This document shows, piece by piece, positions 9,326 through 18,659 of a DNA stretch of 64,000 nt. Below the pieces are notes generated by a model. That model did not search any database. It was not told the DNA's origin and saw nothing but the letters and a program-made list of their open reading frames with translations. A program made the translations under genes and the position numbers. Source of the stretch: CAVSJO01 sp963728445 (GTDB taxonomy: Bacteria > Gemmatimonadota > Gemmatimonadetes > Longimicrobiales > RSA9); the NCBI GenBank assembly GCA_963728445.1, contig CAVSJO010000005.1, positions 124,001 to 188,000 of the forward strand, read 5' to 3'. How positions within the stretch are numbered: the stretch's first letter is position 1; every line of letters starts with the position of its first letter.

Positions 9326-11353
9326 CTATTTCCCGCCGACGTCGCCCGGCGCCGCCACATCGGTCCCGTACACCCACTTCTCGAACCACTGCCAGTTGTG
9401 CCAGAGGGCGGCGAGGCGCTCCTTCGGGCGCGGGATGCCGTGGGTGTCGGCCTTGTAGATGATGAGCCGTACCGGAACCCCCTGGTCCTGCAGCCCCTGG
9501 TACAGCTCGAAGGCGTCGGCCACGGGGACGCGCGGGTCGCCGGAGTCGTGCTGGATGAGCGTCGGCGTCGTCGCCTGCTTGATGTACGTGATCGGCGACG
9601 TCTTCCGGTAGATGTCCGGGTCGTCCCACGGCGTCGCCTTCAGGTACTGGCGGGTGAACGGGTGGATGTCCGTGTTCACGTAGTACGTCAGCCAGTCGGA
9701 GATGCCGGCGCCGACGGAGATCGCGGCGAAGCGGTTCGAGGTCGTCGTGAGGAAGGCGGAGATGTAGCCGCCCTCGCTCCAGCCCATGGAGCCCATGCGC
9801 GTCGTGTCCACGATCCCCCGCCTGACGACGTAGTCGACGCCGGACAGCACGTCCCACGCGTCGCCGACGCCGAGGTTGCGCACGTTCAGCGCGCGGAACG
9901 CGGCGCCGTAGCCGGCGGACCCGCGATAGTTGGGCTGCAGGATCAACGCGCCGCGGGCGAGCCACTGCATCGTGGGATAGACGTATCCCGTCATGGGCTC
10001 GGGGTAGTCGTGGCCCGTCGGGCCGCCGTGGATCACCACGAAGAGCGGGTACTTCCGGTGCGGGTCGAACCCCGGAGGCGTGTGGAGCACGCCCTCGATG
10101 GTCGCTCCGTCCCGGCTCTTCCAGGACACCATCTCGGCCTTGCCGATGGGCCATCCGTCGATCTGCGACGTCATCGTCGTCACCTGCGTCGGGCTCAGGC
10201 GGGCCGCCGGCGACCGATAGACCTCCGCCAGCGTCGTCGGCGTCTGGCCGAGCAGCGCCAGCGTCGTGCCGTCGGTGGAGACGTCGGCGGACAGGATCAC
10301 GGGCGGGCCGCCCGGGACCACCGTCGCACGTCCGCTCCGGGGATCGATGCGCACGAGCCGACGGCTGTCACCGCCCTGCCAGGCGACGCCGTAGAGCCCC
10401 GCCTTCGTCCACGAGAGCCGCCCGATGTCCTCGTCGAAGTCGGCGGCCAGACGGGCCGCGCCGGTGCCGTCGGGCCGCACCCGGAAGAGCTGCCCGTTGG
10501 CGTAGTAGTTCGACGTGGTGTCGCCCGCGTTCGTGCTGTACAGGATCCACGTCCCGTCCGGCGACCAGAGCTCGAGGTCGTCGCCGCCCGGCGCCGAGAC
10601 GACGGGCGTCGCGGCCTTCGACGCGACGTCGAGAACGTAGACGTCGGCGCTCGGCCACGAGTTGATGAGCGGGTCCCGCTGCCTGCCGAAGGCGATGCGC
10701 CGTCCGTCCGGCGACCACGCGAAGGACGTGACGGTGAAGTCGTCGCCCTCGGTGAGCCGCTGTGCCTCGGCGGGCGATCCGGGCGAGAGGTCGACGACCC
10801 ACAGGTGCGACTGCCGGTACTCGTGGTCCTCGATGCTGAAGTCGCCGAGCTTCTCGGTCCGTTCCTCCCGGGCCTTCGACTCGGGCTCCTGCGCCCGGAA
10901 CGCGATGCGCTTGCCGTCCGGCGACCAGCGGAACGCCTGCACGGCCTCCGCGTGCTTCGTCACCGGCAGGGCCTCACCCCCGTCGGCCCGGATGGCCCAC
11001 ACCTGCTGCTTGCCGTCCCGCCCCGCCAGGAACGCGATCCACTTCCCGTCGGGCGACCACGCGGGCGAGTCGCTGCTGCCGTCCGCCGTGCGCGTGAGCT
11101 GGAACGGCGCTTCGCCCTGGCGCGCCAGCCACAGCTCCGTGTCGAAGCGGTTGGCCTTCCAGTCGGCGCTGCGGACGGGATAGACGATGGAACGGCCGTC
11201 CGGCGAGATCACCGGCGAGCCGGCCTGGCTCAGGGAAAGGGTCTGCTCGAAGGACGGCCCCGGGATGGAGTCCTGGGCGCGCGCCGAGGGGGCCGCGGCG
11301 CCGAGGAACGCGACGAACGCGGCAAGGGCAAAGGCGGGGCGCGGGAAAGGCAT
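9326..11353 (-). CDS. Secreted S9-family peptidase (acylaminoacyl / dipeptidyl peptidase type)
   Basis: An intact 675-residue exported peptidase. Start chosen at the ATG that opens the signal peptide MPFPRPAFALAAFVAFLG; the reading frame continues upstream without a start of its own. Residues about 30-400 form a WD40-like propeller with repeated SPDGK/R motifs (SWSPDG-type blades: VISPDGRSIVY, AWSPDGKWIAF, RWSPDGKRIAF). The alpha/beta-hydrolase domain has FVVIHGGPTGHDYPE (oxyanion region), the nucleophile elbow GWSEGGYISA, the acid in HDSGDPRVPV and the His in KADTHGIPRPKE. S9 enzymes trim oligopeptides in the periplasm or outside the cell. It is one of two S9 genes here. Confidence 0.92.
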   Translation of the reverse strand: MPFPRPAFALAAFVAFLGAAAPSARAQDSIPGPSFEQTLSLSQAGSPVISPDGRSIVYPVRSADWKANRFDTELWLARQGEAPFQLTRTADGSSDSPAWSPDGKWIAFLAGRDGKQQVWAIRADGGEALPVTKHAEAVQAFRWSPDGKRIAFRAQEPESKAREERTEKLGDFSIEDHEYRQSHLWVVDLSPGSPAEAQRLTEGDDFTVTSFAWSPDGRRIAFGRQRDPLINSWPSADVYVLDVASKAATPVVSAPGGDDLELWSPDGTWILYSTNAGDTTSNYYANGQLFRVRPDGTGAARLAADFDEDIGRLSWTKAGLYGVAWQGGDSRRLVRIDPRSGRATVVPGGPPVILSADVSTDGTTLALLGQTPTTLAEVYRSPAARLSPTQVTTMTSQIDGWPIGKAEMVSWKSRDGATIEGVLHTPPGFDPHRKYPLFVVIHGGPTGHDYPEPMTGYVYPTMQWLARGALILQPNYRGSAGYGAAFRALNVRNLGVGDAWDVLSGVDYVVRRGIVDTTRMGSMGWSEGGYISAFLTTTSNRFAAISVGAGISDWLTYYVNTDIHPFTRQYLKATPWDDPDIYRKTSPITYIKQATTPTLIQHDSGDPRVPVADAFELYQGLQDQGVPVRLIIYKADTHGIPRPKERLAALWHNWQWFEKWVYGTDVAAPGDVGGK

Positions 11354-11462
11354 GGTCGGAATCCGGGAGCGAGGATCAGGATCGGGCCAAGATGCGGCCT
11401 GAAGGCCCGGAACGGAACCCCACCCCCGGAACGCTGACGTCAGCGGCCCCCCCGCGCTGGCG

Positions 11463-11687
11463 TCAGCGGGTCCCGCCCGGGGTAGCCGGCCGATTGGTGC
11501 GGACGCCGAGCACCCTGTACAGCGGGCAGAACCCGACGATGCCGGTGACCAGCAGAACAAAGCCGATCAGTCCCACCGCGAGGCCGAGCCCACCTGCGAC
11601 GTAGCCGGCCCAGGGAATGTAGGCGAGCAACAGGCCGGCTACCACGCGGATGAATCGGTCCCATCCTGCTTCGTTCATCCAGGACAT
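11463..11687 (-). CDS. DUF2892 / YgaP-type small membrane protein
   Basis: A 74-residue protein. The ATG at 11687 has a good GGAGGT site; a GTG two codons upstream is possible. It begins NEAGWDRFIRVVAGLLLAY, has two membrane segments (about 14-30 and 34-52) and ends with the family signature GFCPLYRVLG. In YgaP this segment anchors a rhodanese domain; stand-alone copies are common and of unknown function. No rhodanese or sulfur gene is adjacent. Confidence 0.85.
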   Translation of the reverse strand: MSWMNEAGWDRFIRVVAGLLLAYIPWAGYVAGGLGLAVGLIGFVLLVTGIVGFCPLYRVLGVRTNRPATPGGTR

Positions 11688-11879
11688 GCGCACCTCCGGG
11701 TTCGGCGTTGGCGCGGACGGTGTCCGTCCGCCTCTTCCCCAGGATACCCGGTGCAGCGACCCAACGGCGTAGGCCCTCGGCCCACGTGACGTCGGGAAGA
11801 TTCGGCTATCTTCGTACGGCGGTGCGTTCGACGCGTTCCGCCGCCGCGATCACTCACCTGGAGCCCGGAGCGCTAAAGC

Positions 11880-12716
11880 ATGCGTGCCGTCCTGATTTCC
11901 GTGCTGTCCGTGTTCCTCTCCTGCTCGGGGGCCGTCGAGCAGACCGGCGGGACCGTGCCGAGTTCCGCACGAGCACCTACGCGCCTCACCGTCGTGACCT
12001 TCAACATGCACGCCGGGAAGGACGCCGGGGGGCAGCCGAACCTGGACCGGATCGCGGCGGTGCTGGACTCCATCGGCGCCGACGTCGCCTTCCTGCAGGA
12101 AGTCGATCGGGGCACGCGACGCTCGGGGGGCGTCGACCAGGTGGCGGAGCTGGAGCGGCTGACGGGGATGCACGGCGTCTTCGGCAAGAGCCTCGACTAC
12201 GACGGCGGCGACTACGGAATCGCTGTGCTGTCCCGGCTGCCGATCGAGCGCACGGAGGTGGTGCCCCTCACCGTGACGCCGCCGGAGGAGCGGAGCGGCG
12301 GCAGCTACGAGCCGCGCGTCGCGCTGTTCGTGCGTGTGCAGACGGACGCCGGACCGCTCCCGCTCCTGAACACCCACCTGGGCACCGGCTCACCCGTCTA
12401 TCGCAGGCAGGAGATGGTCGACCTGCTCGCGGCGGTTCACCGCCTGACGGGACGGAGCGGGCCCGTAATCGTGGGCGGAGACATGAACGCGCGGCCGGAT
12501 ACGCCGGAGATCGGGGCCGCGTCCCTCGCCCTGGAGGACGCCTTCGCCTCATGCGGGAACGGCCCCGGCGAGTCGTTCCCGGCGGACGCGCCCGATCGGC
12601 GCATCGACTACCTGCTGCTGCGCGGCGTCGCCTGCGGAAGTGCCCGAGTGGCGGACACCCGGGCGTCCGATCACCGGCCGCTGGTGCTGACGATCAGCGT
12701 TCGGCCGGGGCGCTAG
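11880..12716 (+). CDS. Endonuclease/exonuclease/phosphatase-family protein, probably exported
   Basis: A 278-residue protein with the metal-dependent EEP fold: VVTFNMHAGKD (Asn), FLQEVDRG (metal-binding Glu), LLNTHLGTG (His), VGGDMNARPDTP (Asp/Asn) and ASDHRPLVL (terminal Asp-His). All key residues are present. The N-terminus (MRAVLISVLSVFLSCSG) is a hydrophobic export signal with a Cys that could be lipidated, although the -3 Phe is not canonical. Members cleave phosphodiesters in nucleic acids, lipids or inositol phosphates; the substrate is open. Its TAG overlaps the TAG of the convergent S9 gene inside a shared CTAG (12713-12716). Confidence 0.85.
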   Translation: MRAVLISVLSVFLSCSGAVEQTGGTVPSSARAPTRLTVVTFNMHAGKDAGGQPNLDRIAAVLDSIGADVAFLQEVDRGTRRSGGVDQVAELERLTGMHGVFGKSLDYDGGDYGIAVLSRLPIERTEVVPLTVTPPEERSGGSYEPRVALFVRVQTDAGPLPLLNTHLGTGSPVYRRQEMVDLLAAVHRLTGRSGPVIVGGDMNARPDTPEIGAASLALEDAFASCGNGPGESFPADAPDRRIDYLLLRGVACGSARVADTRASDHRPLVLTISVRPGR

Positions 12717-15674
12717 GGGAGCGAGGCCGACGTCCCGTCCGCCGTCAGCGGCTTCCTGAGATAGGGAACGCCCTCCGTCATCCACGCCGCGGCCGGGGCT
12801 CCCTTCAGGTAATGGTCGAAGAACTGGAAGAAGCGGATCGTGAAGTCCTTTCGGTTGCCCAGCTTGTCCAGGTGGTGGCCTTCGCCCGGATACGCCAGGA
12901 GGATCGCGTCCTTCCCGTTGAAACGCAGCGCGTTGTAGAACTTCAGGCTCTCGTTGAAGGAGACCGTCGGATCCGCCGTGCCGTGCATGATGAGGATCGG
13001 CTGACTGGCCTCCGGCGCGTGGTTCAGGGCGGACTCGTCGTGGTAGACGTCCGGCTTCTCCCAGGGTGAGAATCCCCAGCGGCCCTGCCCGTGCTCGTAG
13101 TAGCCGCTGCCGTTCTCGCCGGGGCCTTCCGCCACCTGGTACGACCAGCCCCACTCCTGGCTGAAGTCCGTGTACAGGTCCGTGACGCCGGCGCCCTCGC
13201 CGACGGCGGCGAACAGCTTCGACCGGGTGGCGATGTACGCCGCCCCCTCGCCGCCGTAGCTGTGGCCGTGCAGCCCGATGTGGTCGGGATCGGCGTAGCC
13301 GAGCTCGATGACCTTCTTCGTCGCCGACTCGACCCCGTCCAGCTGATCGTCGTGGGACGAGCCCGTGTTGTAGTAGATGTCCGGGAGCATGACGACGTAG
13401 CCCTTGCTCACGGCTTCGATGGCGGGCCGGCCCATGCTCACGAACAGCTCGGGCATCGGGTAGTGGTTCAGGTTCTGGGAGTTCTTCTCGTAGAACGTGA
13501 CCAGCATCGGTCGCTTCTCGCCCGGCTCGTAGTCGTCCGGCAGCCAGAGCATGCCCTGGAGGGGGTGGCCGTAGCGGTCCTGGAACTCGAAGAGCCGGCT
13601 GTGTCCCCAGCGGTACTCCGCCTGCTGCGGGTTCGAGTCCGTGATCTTCTTCGCCTCCCCGTAGTCCGGCCCCGAGACGCGCAGGTCCGGCGATTCCGTG
13701 AACGACTGCCGCGTGAAGAGGTAGCGATTGGCGTGGGCCGCCTTCTCCGGCGTGTCGAACTGTGCGTCGGCATAGACGACCTCGCTCACGCGGCCGTTCG
13801 CCAGCCGGAAGAACCCCGCCTTCTTCGTCCGGTCGCCGAAGGCGGAGAGCGTGACCGGCTTCGAGAGGTCCCACACCCGTCCGGTGCGCGCGGCACGCGT
13901 CGCCATGGAGTCGATGGGCTCGGGACGGACGAGCCGGAGCACGATGTCGTTCTTCGCGCCGTAGCCGTTGGTCACGTTGCGAGCCCGCCCACCCTCGAGC
14001 GGCAGCGTCCAGACATCGTAGCGGTCGTACACGACGGCGCTCTTCCCGTCGCTCGTGTAGCCGGCGACGCCCCAGGGCGGCCGCGGACCCGGATAGTCGA
14101 ATGTGGTGTCGGTGAAGGCGGGTGCGCCCGCACCGATCCTCCTGGTCGTGCCGCTGTCGAGATCGTACGCGTGGAACGTGTCGTCCTTCCAGTACAGGAA
14201 CGTGCGTCCGTCCGGCGAGATCCCGAACGTGGCCTGACCGGCGAGCTGATCCCGGAACATGAGCGTCCGCTCGCCCGTCGCCGTGTTCACGCGGTAGAAG
14301 TCGGCCGCCGTACGGCTTCCAGTCGGAGACGTAGGGCCGTTCGTCCATGCCCACGGCCCACTTCCCGTCCGTCGAGACCTCCAGCTCCCGGAGCGTCGAG
14401 TCGCTCAGCGCGACGTACGCGTTCCGGCCGAGGTCGAATGCCTCCCGGTAGGCGTAGTTCCGCTCGCGCCCCGCTCGCGCCATCTGCGCCGACTGGATGT
14501 AGCGGTCGGCCGTGTTCCAGACGTCCACGTTGGCCGTGGAGTCCGTGCTCTCCACGGTGACCGTGTCCGAGGCTGGACGCTGCGGCAGGGCGCCGAGGAA
14601 GACGCGCCGTCCATCGGCGCTCCACGTGAGGGGAGCCCCGTCGCTGATCACCCATCCATCCGGGAAGCCGGGCGACGTCGTGTCGAGCGTGGCCGGCGCG
14701 ATCTTCCCGCTGCGCAGCGCGGCGACGACGTCGGGCACGACGACGAGGGCGTTCGAGCGGTGGAGCCGCTTCGCGGCGTCGTCGCCCTCGAGGACGGCCA
14801 CCGCCGTGCCGGCGTCGTTCCAGGCGAGGCGCGAGTAGACGTGCGGGGCATTGCGCAGCGCCTCCGTCGCCCCGGAAGCCAGGTCGATCACGAACAGCCC
14901 GTTGGCGTCCTTCTTCTCCGCATTCACGGTGTATGCGAGCAGATTCCCCTGCCGGTTGAACGCGGCATCGCCGACGCTGCCGAGGAGCTGACCTCGCCCG
15001 GAGGACAGGTCCACCAGGATGGCGTCCGAGCCCTTTTCCGACGGGGTTCCGCCGCCGCTGGATCCGCCGCCGAAGCCACGTGCGCGCGGGGCGGGGCGAT
15101 CGCGCAGGAGAGCGAACCGGGCGTCGCGGGAGAAGGTGGCCGACTGCATGTCGTGCCAGACGAACGTGCGGCCGGTCGAGAGCTCCCGGAGCTCGATTCG
15201 ATGATGGACCTTCGGTTTCTCTCCGCCGCTGCCTCCCGAGCCGGCGCCTCCGTGGGAGTTCGAGCTACCGCCGCCGCCCTCCGCCGTCGAGTCCACCTCG
15301 AAGACGATCCAACGGGAGTCGGGCGAAAACACTCCGTTCGAGGCCTCGGCGAAGGCCGTGTCGCGACCGTTCGCGAGGCTCAGCACGTGCAGCTCGGGGT
15401 TCTCGTCGTCCTTCGCCACGTTCGTGTGGCGGTAGACCCACGTCACCCAGCCGCCATCGCCGGAGATCGCCTCGTCCCCGATGGTGCGCCAGCGGGAATA
15501 GTCGGGGACGGACAGGACCCGCTCCGTGGAGTCGGGGCCGCCCGCCGGGAGGGCTCGGGCCGGGGGAGGCGGTGCCTGCGCCCGTGCAGGGCCCGCCACG
15601 AGGCAGGACGCGATAAGGGCGCAGAAGAAGGCGAGACGTAGCGGTGCTGTCGATCGCGGCGTCGCGAGTGTCAT
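12713..15674 (-). CDS. Secreted S9-family prolyl-oligopeptidase-like peptidase, one frameshift
   Basis: Large exported peptidase (about 985 residues when joined). Signal peptide MTLATPRSTAPLRLAFFCAL ending PARAQ. The propeller region contains a Gly/Ser-rich insertion (about 145-165, GGGGSSNSHGGAGSGGSGG) and the blade motifs VFSPDSRWIVF and TWSADGRRVFLG. Near 14295-14305 the frame changes between SDWKPYGG and VNTATGERTLMF. The catalytic domain has the nucleophile GHSYGGEGA, the acid in HGTADPTVSF and the His in PGEGHHLDK. The break is at one point with both sides intact, so an indel error is likely. Convergent with the EEP gene with overlapping stops. Confidence 0.87.
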
Positions 15675-15781
15675 TTCGAGCCTCGTACGAAGGGTTGCGC
15701 GCGGGGGTGGAGGGAAGGCGGAATCTGCCGGACCACGAGCAGGACTGTCAAACACCGGGGCGGCCCCGATCCGGCCTCCGA

Positions 15782-18280
15782 TCACTCGTCGCGCAGCACG
15801 TCCGCGACCTCCACGCGGGCGGCGCGGCGGGCGGGCAGCCAGCTGGCGGCCGCTGCGGCGGCCAGCAGGACGGCCGCTGCCCCGAGCAGGACGACGGGGT
15901 CCGTGGGAGAGACGTCGTAGAGGAGCGCGCTCAGCCCGCGCGTCAGGGCGACCGAGGCGGCCAGGCCGAGAGCGACGCCGACCGCCGCAACCGCGAGCCC
16001 CTGGCGCGTCACCATCCCGAGGACCTGCGCCGGAAGCGCCCCGAGAGCCAGCCGCACGGCGATCTCCCGGGCGCGCAGGCGTACCGCGTAGGCGAGCACT
16101 CCGTAGATGCCCACGCAGCCGAGGACGAGGGTCACGACGGCCGCGAGGGTGAGAAGCAGGAGCGTGAAGGACGTCCGCGCCGTCGACCTGCGGAGCAGCT
16201 CGGCCATGGGGCGGAGTCGGTACATCGGGATCGTCGGATCCAGGCGTCGGATCGCCGACCGGGCGGGGGCGGCGGCCTGCGCCGGTGCACCGACGGTGCG
16301 CACGACGAAGGACATGGACGCCGGCGTCCAGGGGACGTCCGGGTCGCCGGTCGTGAGCGGGTTCCCTGTGACGAGCGGGTAGTACACGATCGGCTGGGCG
16401 GGCGCGTCCAGGGAGGCGCCACGGACGTCGCGGACGACGCCGACGACCGTGTACCACGCGGTGCCGGTCTGGTTCGTCCTCAGGCGCCGGCCGACGGCGG
16501 TGTCGAGCGTCCAGTAACGCTCGGCGAGGGAGCGACTGACGACGACCTCGTGCATCTCGCGGTCCGGGTCCGGCGGTCCGTAAAGGCGGCCGGACAGCAA
16601 GCGGATGCCCAGGGCCGGAAAGGCGCCCGGCGTCGCATATGCGACCTCCTCGACGGCGGGCATGACGCCGGACGGAAGCGGCTGATCCTCCACGAAAAGG
16701 CCGCTCTGGATCTCGCCGTCCTCCTCCAGGGGAAGCCGGGACACGACGCCGGCCGCGACGACGCCGGGCGCGGCCGCGATGTCGTCGAGGGCGCCGGTGA
16801 AGAAGCGGGCGGCGTCGCCAGGGGCAGCGTACTCCGCGGCGGGCAATGCGACGCGGAAGGACAGTGCATGGGCGGCCTCGAATCCCGGGTTCACCGAGCG
16901 AAGCTTCGCGAACGAGCGGGCCATCAGGCCGGATCCGGCGAGGAGCACGAGCGCCAGGGCGACCTGCGCCACGACGAGGCCACTGCGCACGCGCTGCCGA
17001 TCCCTGCCCGTCGTCGCGCCCCGGCTGGTGCCGGCGAGCATCTCGGTCAGCGGGGCGCCGCGCCGCAGCGCCGGCAGCGCGCTGAAGACGAGGGCGGCCA
17101 GCATCGTCGTCGCCGCCGCGAAGAGCAGGACCGCCGCGTCCATCCGCACTTCCGCCAGGCGCGGGATCTCGACGCCGGCCTCGACCGACGGAAGCGCGCG
17201 AAGAGCGACGGCGGCGAGCCCTGCGCCCGCCGCGCCGCCGAGTCCGGCGACGACCATGCCCTCGGCGGCGAACTCACCGACGATTCGGCCGCGACCGGCG
17301 CCGAGCGCCCGCCGTACGGCCATCTCCTTTCGCCGTGCCTCGGCCCGGACGAGAAAGAGGTTGGCGACGCTGGCGCACGCGACCAGGAGCACGAAAGCGC
17401 CCGCGCCCAGGACGACCCAGAGCACCGGCCCGATGTCGCCCACGACGGCTTCCCGGAGCGGCCGCACGGCGGCGTGCATGTGGGTGGCTTCGATGGAGCT
17501 GGCGGTGAGCCTGCCGGGAAATGCCTCGGGCAGGCGCGGCAGAAGCCGGTCCAGGTCAGCCGTGGCCGAGGCCACGCTCGCACGGGCCTTCAACCGCCCC
17601 ACCGCGCGGTAGTCGAAGCTCGCCGATTCTGTCTTCGACGGATCGAGGGCGAGGGGCAGCCAGACGCGCGCGTCGGCGGTCGGAAACCGGAAATCCTCCG
17701 GCATGACGCCGATCACCGCCCGGGGCACGCCGTCGATCACGATGCGGCGGCCGACGATGCCAGGATCCGCGGCGTACGTGCGACGCCAGAGCTGTTCGGA
17801 GAGGAGCACCACGGGAGGCGCGCCGGGAAGATCGTCGTCGGCCGCGATCCCGCGCCCGAGCATCGGCGCGACCTCGAGTGTCGGGAGGAGGCCCGCGCTC
17901 ACGAAGCCGGCTTCGACCCGCTCCGGCCGTGTGGCGTCGGCGGCACCGGACGGCGCGTCGACGGGCCCGAGGTTGACGGACGCCACCCGGTACGCGCCCA
18001 TGCGGGAGAATTCCCGGCTCGTCTGCCGATAGTACAGGAAGCTCGCGTCGGACTGGTCCACCCTGGAAATGCCTGTCACCTGGAGCGTGTGGAAGGCCTC
18101 GACCAGGCGGTCGGCGTCCGGGTACGGAAGCGGGCGGAGGAGGACGTGGTCGACCATCGAGAAGGCGGCGGTCGTGACGCCGATTCCGAGGGCGACGGTC
18201 ACAGCCGTGGCGGCCGTGAAGCCGGGCGCTCGCCGAAGGCGACGGGCCGCGAGGCGCAGGGGGAGGAGGCGCGGAGTCAT
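15782..18280 (-). CDS. ADOP-type ABC permease (MacB/FtsX-like, duplicated)
   Basis: An 832-residue membrane protein with the architecture of the Acidobacterial duplicated orphan permease group. It has an N-terminal helix preceded by LRLAARRLRRAPGFTA, a MacB_PCD periplasmic domain (about 45-250), three helices with LVRAEARRKEMAVRRALGAG, a second MacB_PCD domain (about 440-640), and three C-terminal helices with RLRAREIAVRLALGA. The tail ARRAARVEVADVLRDE is typical. ADOP proteins usually have no ATPase gene beside them, as here. The export substrate is unknown. Start set at the ATG just before the conserved LRLAARRL motif; a much longer open frame upstream overlaps the his leader and is not credible. 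Confidence 0.9.
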   Translation of the reverse strand: MTPRLLPLRLAARRLRRAPGFTAATAVTVALGIGVTTAAFSMVDHVLLRPLPYPDADRLVEAFHTLQVTGISRVDQSDASFLYYRQTSREFSRMGAYRVASVNLGPVDAPSGAADATRPERVEAGFVSAGLLPTLEVAPMLGRGIAADDDLPGAPPVVLLSEQLWRRTYAADPGIVGRRIVIDGVPRAVIGVMPEDFRFPTADARVWLPLALDPSKTESASFDYRAVGRLKARASVASATADLDRLLPRLPEAFPGRLTASSIEATHMHAAVRPLREAVVGDIGPVLWVVLGAGAFVLLVACASVANLFLVRAEARRKEMAVRRALGAGRGRIVGEFAAEGMVVAGLGGAAGAGLAAVALRALPSVEAGVEIPRLAEVRMDAAVLLFAAATTMLAALVFSALPALRRGAPLTEMLAGTSRGATTGRDRQRVRSGLVVAQVALALVLLAGSGLMARSFAKLRSVNPGFEAAHALSFRVALPAAEYAAPGDAARFFTGALDDIAAAPGVVAAGVVSRLPLEEDGEIQSGLFVEDQPLPSGVMPAVEEVAYATPGAFPALGIRLLSGRLYGPPDPDREMHEVVVSRSLAERYWTLDTAVGRRLRTNQTGTAWYTVVGVVRDVRGASLDAPAQPIVYYPLVTGNPLTTGDPDVPWTPASMSFVVRTVGAPAQAAAPARSAIRRLDPTIPMYRLRPMAELLRRSTARTSFTLLLLTLAAVVTLVLGCVGIYGVLAYAVRLRAREIAVRLALGALPAQVLGMVTRQGLAVAAVGVALGLAASVALTRGLSALLYDVSPTDPVVLLGAAAVLLAAAAAASWLPARRAARVEVADVLRDE

Positions 18281-18374
18281 GGGCGTACGGGTCGGCTCGT
18301 CGGGTCGTGGAGGAGGCGGCGTGGGCGTTCTGCCGTCCCGGAATCCTATGCGTGGGGCCGATCGCTCGCCAGAC

Positions 18375-18403
18375 TTGACCCGGAAGTCCGACGCCGCTAC
18401 GGT
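18375..18403 (+). promoter_or_regulatory. Putative promoter of the histidine operon
   Basis: TTGACC (18375-18380), 17-base spacer, TACGGT (18398-18403). The predicted start point near 18410 lies only about three bases before the ATG of the leader peptide, and no Shine-Dalgarno sequence precedes that ATG. The leader may therefore be translated from an almost leaderless transcript. Confidence 0.5.
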
Positions 18404-18412
18404 TCGAACACC

Positions 18413-18499
18413 ATGACGAGCGCGAACCGGATTCAGCGGCAGCATCATCACCATCACGGCCCCGGACGGGTCGCGGTGGCGGTTGCGCTCGTGATGTAG
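18413..18499 (+). CDS. hisL: Histidine operon leader peptide
   Basis: A 28-codon open frame beginning ATG ACG AGC and ending ATG TAG. Residues 11-15 are five consecutive histidines (CAT CAT CAC CAT CAC, 18443-18457). It lies directly upstream of hisG and of an intrinsic terminator. This is the defining layout of ribosome-mediated attenuation: when charged tRNA-His is scarce the ribosome stalls on the His run and the terminator is prevented from forming. The peptide itself needs no function. The rest of the peptide (Gly-Pro-Gly-Arg then alternating Val/Ala) is set by the overlapping RNA pairing segment. Confidence 0.88.
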   Translation: MTSANRIQRQHHHHHGPGRVAVAVALVM

Positions 18500-18537
18500 A
18501 GATCGAACGAGAAGCGCGCAGGCCACGCGGCCCGTCC
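18464..18537 (+). promoter_or_regulatory. Antiterminator helix of the his attenuator
   Basis: Bases 18464-18475 (GGACGGGTCGCG), starting seven bases after the last His codon, pair with 18526-18537 (CGCGGCCCGTCC) over 12 bp with a single G-U wobble. The 3' strand covers the 5' arm of the terminator at 18531-18538, so the two helices exclude each other. A ribosome stalled on the His codons leaves 18464-18475 free and the antiterminator forms. A ribosome that reaches the stop at 18497 covers it and the terminator forms. Confidence 0.82.
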
Positions 18538-18558
18538 CTGTCCGGGGCGGGTCTTTTT
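18531..18558 (+). terminator. Intrinsic terminator of the his attenuator
   Basis: Stem CCCGTCCC / GGGGCGGG (18531-18538 with 18544-18551, one G-U pair), five-base loop, then TCTTTTT (18552-18558). Located 32 bases after the leader stop codon and about 100 bases before hisG. Confidence 0.88.
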
Positions 18559-18659
18559 GTTGTCTCCCCCTTCCGACAGACGCCGTCGCCGTGCCCGCGC
18601 ACAAGGCGCCGCCCCCGACCGGGGCGGTCGTCCCCACGGGAATGAAGGTGGAGAGGCAC

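Noticed and set aside
9398..11437. Long plus-strand frame opposite the S9 peptidase
   Set aside because: Arg/Val/Gly-rich antisense shadow with no ribosome site or domain; the peptidase on the minus strand has all catalytic motifs.
18443..18457. The CAT/CAC run as a simple repeat or a purification-tag artefact
   Set aside because: Codons alternate CAT and CAC, the run lies in a defined short ORF before hisG, and the downstream RNA shows attenuator pairing, so it is a leader peptide.
15644..18499. A very long open frame on the plus strand opposite the ADOP permease
   Set aside because: Its composition (Arg, Gly, His, Asp rich, no recognisable domains) is that of the antisense of a GC-rich membrane gene; the minus-strand permease is clearly the real gene.
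18591..18659. Upstream ATG starts for hisG at 18591 and 18642
   Set aside because: They lack a Shine-Dalgarno sequence and add residues absent from HisG proteins; GTG 18660 has GGAGAGG just upstream. They remain possible.
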